NCBI GenBank assembly: GCA_024275555.1 | Contig: JAJRYW010000548.1 | Coordinates: forward strand, 1-18,320 | Origin: Calditrichota bacterium | GTDB lineage: Bacteria; Calditrichota; Calditrichia; RBG-13-44-9; J075 | Direction of reading: 5' to 3' | Length of the DNA stretch: 18,320 nucleotides | Part shown: in pieces, positions 14,169 to 18,320 of the stretch | Numbering within the stretch: the first letter of the stretch is position 1 | How the letters are laid out: every line of letters starts with the position of its first letter | Translations under genes and position numbers: made by a program | The notes under the pieces: model-generated | What the model saw: the letters and a program-made list of their open reading frames with translations, nothing else | The model's database searches: none | Told to the model about the DNA's origin: nothing

Positions 14169-15791
14169 TTAAATCCGATCTGTCTCCATTTCCAGGGATT
14201 GACCTTGTTTGTTAGCGCTGCCCGGTTTGGGCGGTATTTTGCTCATGGCCCGCTCGGCCAGCGCCGTAATGGTCAGCGAGGGGTTGACGCCCGGGTTGGC
14301 GGAGATCATCGAGCCGTCGCAAATCCACATATTTTGGTAGCCGAAGACCCGGTTGTTTTTATCAATCACCCCTTCGTTGGCGTCTTTGCCCATCACCGCT
14401 CCGCCCAGGATGTGAGCGGTGGTGGGAATTCCGGCCACGGTCTCCGAGAGCAGGATCATCGGCTTTCCGTTGACAATCCTGGCGAAGCGCTCCGCCAAAT
14501 CCTTGGCCTCCGGGATAAAGGAGGTCGGCGGCGAACCGGCTTCCAGCTTCGAGCCCATCCCAAGGAGCCCCTGCTTAAAACTCAAGGTGCTGTTGATGGT
14601 CTGCATAAACAGGAGAATTTGGGTTCTCCTCGACCAATCCCGTACAAAAAAGATGCGTAAATTTTGGATGGGATGACGCACCAGGTCAAACAATATTTTA
14701 AAAATACGCACCAGGGCGTTGTTGCCAAAGGCCAGGGGAGACATCAGCAAACGCCACACCCCCGACCCGGCCGGATAGCGCACCGGCTCCAGGTGAGAAT
14801 TTTCATCGGTATGAAGAATAGAGCCGATGGCTACGCCTTTGGAAAAATCCTTTTCTTTGTCAAAGGTGGTCACGCAGATCAAACTTTCCGAATTGGTGCG
14901 AATGGCACAGCCCAGCTTGTCGGACAGGCGGGGCAGGGAAGAGCCTTTCAGTTTCAGCAACAGCTTCACGGTTCCCAGCACGCCCCCGGCAAAAACCACC
15001 CGCTTCGTAGTCAACTCGCCCCGTTTTTTGAAGTAGCGGGTGGAGCTGCGCCACTTAATCCGGTAGCCGGCGCCGCCGTCTTCTCCATCGAGGGGCAGCA
15101 CGTCGTACACTTCGGATTCGGCCTGAATTTTTGCCCCGTGTTTTTGGGCCAGGTATAAATAGTTTTTATCCAGGGTGTTTTTAGCGTTATAGCGGCATCC
15201 CAACATGCAGCCGCCGCAAAAATTGCAGCCGCTCCGGGAAGGGCCTTCTCCGCCAAAATAAGGATCGGGCGTTTCCACGTTGGGTTTTCCGAAAAAGACG
15301 GCTACATCGGTGGGCTGGTAGTGGTCCGCCATGCCGATCTCCTCGGCCAACTGTTTTAGCGCCAGATCCCCGGCTTCCAGGCAGGGATTGCGGCTGGCGC
15401 CCAGCATCTTCAGGGCAATCCGGTAAAACGGTTTCAATTCGACTTCCCAATTGTTTAAATGCCGCCACTGCTCGGCATTAAAAAAGTTGGATTTGGGTGT
15501 TGCCAGGGTGTTGGCGTAAACCAGCGATCCGCCGCCGACTCCCACCCCGGAAAGCGCCGCCACATGCCGGAAAAAGGTCATCTTGAATAATCCGTGAAAC
15601 TTGAGCGTCGGCAGCCATAGCCACCGTTTTACCTGCCAGTTGCTTTTGGGGAAGTCGTCGTTTTTCAACCATTTGCCTTTTTCGATTACAAGTACGGAAT
15701 AGCCTTTTTCGGCCAGGCGCAGCGCCGACACCGCTCCGCCAAAACCGGAGCCGATAACTACAACGTCATAATCATGATGCGAAGAATCCAT
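14169..15791 (-). CDS. GMC-family FAD oxidoreductase (cholesterol oxidase/ChoD-like)
   Basis: A protein of about 540 aa that would oxidise an alcohol (sterol, long-chain or similar) with FAD. The FAD-binding N-terminus is DVVVIGSGFGGAVSALRLAEKG with VLVIEKG. Further blocks are SGVGVGGGSLVYANTL, then CNFCGGCMLGCRYNAKNTLDKNYLYLAQ as in mycobacterial ChoD-like enzymes. Near the end come HILGGAVMG and WICDGSMISANPGVNPSLTITALAERAM, the GMC active-site region with its His and Asn. The four Cys (189, 192, 195, 199 from the ATG) have ferredoxin-like spacing. GGAG lies 9 nt before this ATG and 6 nt before an adjacent GTG, so either may start it. It begins 28 nt after the aldehyde dehydrogenase stop, suggesting one operon for successive alcohol and aldehyde oxidation. 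The substrate is unknown. Confidence 0.9.
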   Translation of the reverse strand: MDSSHHDYDVVVIGSGFGGAVSALRLAEKGYSVLVIEKGKWLKNDDFPKSNWQVKRWLWLPTLKFHGLFKMTFFRHVAALSGVGVGGGSLVYANTLATPKSNFFNAEQWRHLNNWEVELKPFYRIALKMLGASRNPCLEAGDLALKQLAEEIGMADHYQPTDVAVFFGKPNVETPDPYFGGEGPSRSGCNFCGGCMLGCRYNAKNTLDKNYLYLAQKHGAKIQAESEVYDVLPLDGEDGGAGYRIKWRSSTRYFKKRGELTTKRVVFAGGVLGTVKLLLKLKGSSLPRLSDKLGCAIRTNSESLICVTTFDKEKDFSKGVAIGSILHTDENSHLEPVRYPAGSGVWRLLMSPLAFGNNALVRIFKILFDLVRHPIQNLRIFFVRDWSRRTQILLFMQTINSTLSFKQGLLGMGSKLEAGSPPTSFIPEAKDLAERFARIVNGKPMILLSETVAGIPTTAHILGGAVMGKDANEGVIDKNNRVFGYQNMWICDGSMISANPGVNPSLTITALAERAMSKIPPKPGSANKQGQSLEMETDRI

Positions 15792-15819
15792 CACATAAAA
15801 CTCCCGGATTAAAATTCAT

Positions 15820-17277
15820 TTATAAATATTTTAAGATGAGCTTGATCAAACGTTGCACCGTGGGCGTATAGGGCGGATAGAGTAATTTCAGGGGGCTCCA
15901 GCGGTGATGTTTCAAAATGGCCCGTTCGTGAGAAAAGGCCCGGAAGCCGTAAAATCCATGAGAATTGCCCATCCCGCTATGGTTGACTCCCCCAAAAGGC
16001 AGGTTTACCTGGAGAAAATGGAGCAGCACCTCGTTGATACAAACGCCCCCGGAAGAGGTGTTGTTTAGAATATAGTCGATATTCTTTTTATCCCGGCTGA
16101 AGATATACAACGCCAGCGGTTTTTCCCCGGCGTTAATCAGATCGATGGCCTCCGGCAGCTTTTGGTAGGTGATGATGGGCAGGAGCGGCCCGAAGATCTC
16201 TTCTTTCATCACCGGGTGTTCCGGGGTAACGTTGCTGAGCACCGTGGGGGCAAAGTAGCGCTGGGCGTGATTGGAGACGCCGCCGATTTCCACCCGGGCG
16301 CCCTGTTCCACCGATTGCTTTAAAAGATCCTCCAAACGCTGATGATGCCGGAGGCTGATAATCCGGGCATAGTCCCGGGAGAGTTGAGGCTCCTTGCTGT
16401 ATCGTTTTTCGATAGCCCGTTTCAGTTCTTTGATGAAGCTCTCTTTTATCGATTCCGGTGTAAACAGGTAGTCCGGGGCAATGCAGGTCTGGCCGACGTT
16501 GGAATATTTTCCCCAGGCGATCTTTTCCGCACAGTCGCGCAGATTGGCGCTCTCGTCGATAATCACCGGGGATTTGCCGCCTAACTCCAGGGTCACGCTG
16601 CTGAGATGTTCCGCCGCCGCTTTCATCACAATTTTGCCAATGGCCGGGCTGCCGGTAAAGAAGATGTGATCAAAGGGAGTTGCCAGCAGTTCTGTGGCCG
16701 TTTCCACCGCCCCTTCAAACACGGCCACCTCTTCTTCCGCAAAAAGCTCTGAGAGCATTTGGCGAACCAGGGCCGAGGTATGCGGGGCATGCTCGGACGG
16801 TTTAATCACGGCGCTGTTTCCCGCGGCAATGGCCGAGATCAGCGGCCCGATGGAAAGATTAAACGGATAGTTCCAGGGAGCAATGATCAGCACCACGCCG
16901 CGGGGTTCGTAGCGTATCCAGGAGCGGGTGGTCAGCAAAGACAGGGGAGCGGCAACCCGCCGCGGGGCTGTCCAGCGTTTCAGGTGGCGGATGGTGTGTT
17001 TGATCTCCGTGGAAACCGGGAAAATTTAGGTCAGGTCTACCTCCGCGGCCGGTTTGCCGAAATCCTGGTGCAGCGCCTGGTGGATATCTTCCCGGCGCCG
17101 GTGAATCTCGTTCAACAGCCGGCGCAGTTTGGCAATACGCTCGGCGGCCGAGGTTTGGGCAATGCGAAAGCGATGGGATTTTTGCAGCTCGAAGACCCGG
17201 TCAATCTCTTTGCGAAGCTGCGAGCCGTTGAGTTGTTCACTTTTGGGGTCGGCAAGGGGTTGATCTTGAGTCGTCAC
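15820..17277 (-). pseudogene. Aldehyde dehydrogenase (class 3-like, fatty aldehyde type) interrupted by an in-frame stop
   Basis: Two stretches in the same frame form one 486-codon gene split by a single TAA at 17026-17028. The first 83 codons (GTG start with GGGAG 5 nt upstream) give the N-terminal helices ending DFGKPAAEVDLT. After the stop the family sequence resumes at once with IFPVSTEIKHTIRHLKRW...SWIRYEPRGVVLIIAPWNYPF. In relatives the stop position is usually Glu (LTEI), so one base change from GAA to TAA explains it. Everything catalytic is intact: Asn of PWNYPF (codon 136), Glu of LELGG (231), Cys of NVGQTC (265), and the EIFGPLLP and PFGGVNHSGMG blocks. The end is basic and hydrophobic (LIKLILKYL), as in membrane-associated fatty-aldehyde enzymes. 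Restart at an internal TTG (16938) would lack about 113 residues. Sequencing error and readthrough remain possible. Confidence 0.88.
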
Positions 17278-17304
17278 AATAACTCCCGTAAAAACAATGC
17301 TACT

Positions 17305-17325
17305 GAACAGTGTTCTATAATATAG
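17305..17325. promoter_or_regulatory. Operator-like adjacent palindromes upstream of the aldehyde dehydrogenase
   Basis: GAACA-G-TGTTC (17305-17315) and CTATA-A-TATAG (17315-17325) are two perfect odd-length palindromes sharing one base. They lie 28-48 nt before the GTG start. The second contains TATTAT/TATATT on the minus strand, a possible -10 box, so a repressor on this site would block the promoter. No good -35 is seen and no regulator gene is adjacent. Confidence 0.45.
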
Positions 17326-17351
17326 ACAAATCCTGGCGGATTTGGAAGCGC

Positions 17352-17389
17352 TCCCCGCTATTTTCGAAAAAAATCGAAAATAGCGGGGA
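17352..17389 (-). terminator. Perfect 16-bp hairpin after HMG-CoA reductase
   Basis: CCCCGCTATTTTCGA (17353-17367) and TCGAAAATAGCGGGG (17374-17388) pair perfectly, with one more T-A pair outside and a six-base A (minus strand: T) loop. It starts about 32 nt after the HMG-CoA reductase stop. No T run follows it on the minus strand, so it may be a factor-assisted terminator or an mRNA 3'-end stabiliser rather than a classic intrinsic terminator. Confidence 0.6.
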
Positions 17390-17421
17390 AAAATGAGCAG
17401 AAAACGACGGAGCTTCAGGAT

Positions 17422-18320
17422 TTAGCGGTTGCGTCCATAGTGCTCGTGACTGGAGACCCAATCGGAGGAAGAGATGGCGCAGGCCAGGGAAATTTCTCCG
17501 GCCAGCACCACGCCGGCAATAATTTCGGCCAGTTTTTTGACCTTGCCTTTGCCCCAGCAGCCCAGAATTTCCAGGCACTCGCGCTGGGTGGGCAGACCCA
17601 CGCCGCCGCCGTAGGTGGCCACAATCAGCGATGGAACGGTGATGGAGATGTACAGATCCTTCTCCGGGGTAAGTTCCGTGTAAATGATGCCGGCGGAGGA
17701 TTCCGACACATTGGCCACATCCTGGCCGGTGGCAATAAACATGGCTGTAATTCCGTTGGCGGAGTGCAGCCCGTTATTGTTTGCCCCGGAGAGAATGGCC
17801 CCGATGTTGGCTACCTGCCCGTGATAGGCCAGGCTTTCCGGCTCGACCCGCATATGCTGGACCAACACATTGCGGGGAATGGTCGCTTCGGCGGTTACCC
17901 GTTTCCCGCGGGTGCGCATGATGTTGATTTGCGAGGCCTTCTTATCGGTCGCAAAGTTGGATTCCAGGTAAAAATGCTTGATACCGGGATAGTGGTCGCA
18001 AATCCAGCTACAGGCCGCAAACGTGGCCCGGCCGACCATGTTTTGCCCGGCCGCGTCGCCGGTTTCATAATTAAAGCGCAGAAAGACAAATTTGCTGGCC
18101 AGGTAATGGTCGATATAAGTAAGTTTTGCCACGCTGGAAGTGGCTTCGGCTTTTTCCTTGATTTCCTCAAAGTTTGCCACGGCCCATTCACTAAACATCC
18201 GGGCTTTTCGGGCGTCTTCGAAGACAAATACCGGCGCGCGTTGCATGGCGTCGTCGCAGACAGTGCAGGTGACCCCGCCGCTGAGGTTCAATATCTTCAT
18301 CCCCCGGTTGTAAGAGGCCA
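17422..18320 (-). CDS. hmgA: Hydroxymethylglutaryl-CoA reductase, class I-like (5' end outside window)
   Basis: The C-terminal ~298 residues of HMG-CoA reductase, which makes mevalonate from HMG-CoA with NAD(P)H in the cytoplasm. The frame is open through the right edge, and the preceding codons read ASYNRG, a family motif, so the ATG at 18300 is internal. Visible active-site blocks, numbered from that Met, are GDAAGQNM (81-88, nucleotide-binding), TDKK (118-121, catalytic Lys), ATGQD (190-194, catalytic Asp), LPTQRECLEILG (236-247) and the C-terminal SSHEHYGRN with the proton-donating His. The ATDKK and TQRECLEILGC spelling and a His near the end fit class I rather than the class II type of Pseudomonas. 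It indicates a mevalonate route to isoprenoids. It ends with a strong hairpin, so it is probably a separate transcript from the aldehyde dehydrogenase. The symbol is by analogy. Confidence 0.93.
   Translation of the reverse strand, partial: ASYNRGMKILNLSGGVTCTVCDDAMQRAPVFVFEDARKARMFSEWAVANFEEIKEKAEATSSVAKLTYIDHYLASKFVFLRFNYETGDAAGQNMVGRATFAACSWICDHYPGIKHFYLESNFATDKKASQINIMRTRGKRVTAEATIPRNVLVQHMRVEPESLAYHGQVANIGAILSGANNNGLHSANGITAMFIATGQDVANVSESSAGIIYTELTPEKDLYISITVPSLIVATYGGGVGLPTQRECLEILGCWGKGKVKKLAEIIAGVVLAGEISLACAISSSDWVSSHEHYGRNR

Noticed and set aside
14674..14680. Further TGACGCA copy inside the GMC oxidase gene
   Set aside because: Lies in coding sequence with no promoter nearby; one or two chance copies are expected in a window of this size.
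16938..17277. Two independent genes instead of a split aldehyde dehydrogenase
   Set aside because: Both parts are in the same frame and match consecutive parts of one family with only the stop codon between them.
1..18320. tRNA, rRNA, CRISPR array, transposase or integrase
   Set aside because: No cloverleaf, spacer-repeat array or mobile-element protein was seen on either strand.

Overview
The window most resembles a mesophilic to moderately GC-rich bacterium of the Fibrobacteres-Chlorobi-Bacteroidetes superphylum, probably Calditrichota or candidate division KSB1. The main support is the first gene, which ends in a type IX secretion (Por) sorting domain of the 'FQNYPNPFNP...' type that is very common there. 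A class I-type HMG-CoA reductase and a PhaR/phasin operon fit such a lineage but do not prove it. The taxonomic call is an inference from protein families only.

Layout. 3-1718 (+) is the 3' part of a secreted parallel beta-helix protein with a T9SS tail, AT-richer than the rest of the window. A double palindromic element separates it from a convergent lysine 6-dehydrogenase-like gene (1913-3046, -). A divergent spacer leads to a membrane-anchored CxxCH haem-binding protein (3232-3747, +), then the DUF47/PiT phosphate-uptake pair (4053-6201, +), closed by a hairpin. From 6330 to the right end every gene is on the minus strand. Read in transcription order from the right edge these are: HMG-CoA reductase (mevalonate pathway, truncated by the window edge); a class 3-like aldehyde dehydrogenase broken by one in-frame TAA; a cholesterol-oxidase-like GMC oxidoreductase; a 65-aa orphan; a DUF445 membrane protein; an operon of a PhaR-type regulator plus two tandem phasins, with a recognisable promoter, operator-like repeats and terminator; a UbiB/AarF-type kinase; and a tight cluster of lysophospholipid acyltransferase, osmoprotectant ABC permease and ABC binding lipoprotein.

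How they may work together. GMC oxidase and aldehyde dehydrogenase would form an alcohol-to-aldehyde-to-acid route, but the dehydrogenase reads as a pseudogene unless the stop is an error or is read through. The PhaR/phasin operon points to polyhydroxyalkanoate or another hydrophobic inclusion, yet no PHA synthase is in view. HMG-CoA reductase, the UbiB-like kinase and the acyltransferase are all lipid or isoprenoid functions, so the minus-strand block has a loose membrane/lipid theme. The ABC transporter lacks an ATPase here.

No clearly new multi-gene defence, mobile or biosynthetic system is visible. There is no tRNA, rRNA, CRISPR array or transposase. The strongest items for a second look are the single-codon interruption of the aldehyde dehydrogenase, the repeats embedded in the phaR promoter, the paralogous phasins without a visible synthase, the Cys-x2-Cys-x2-Cys-x3-Cys cluster in the GMC oxidase, and several palindromic intergenic elements.
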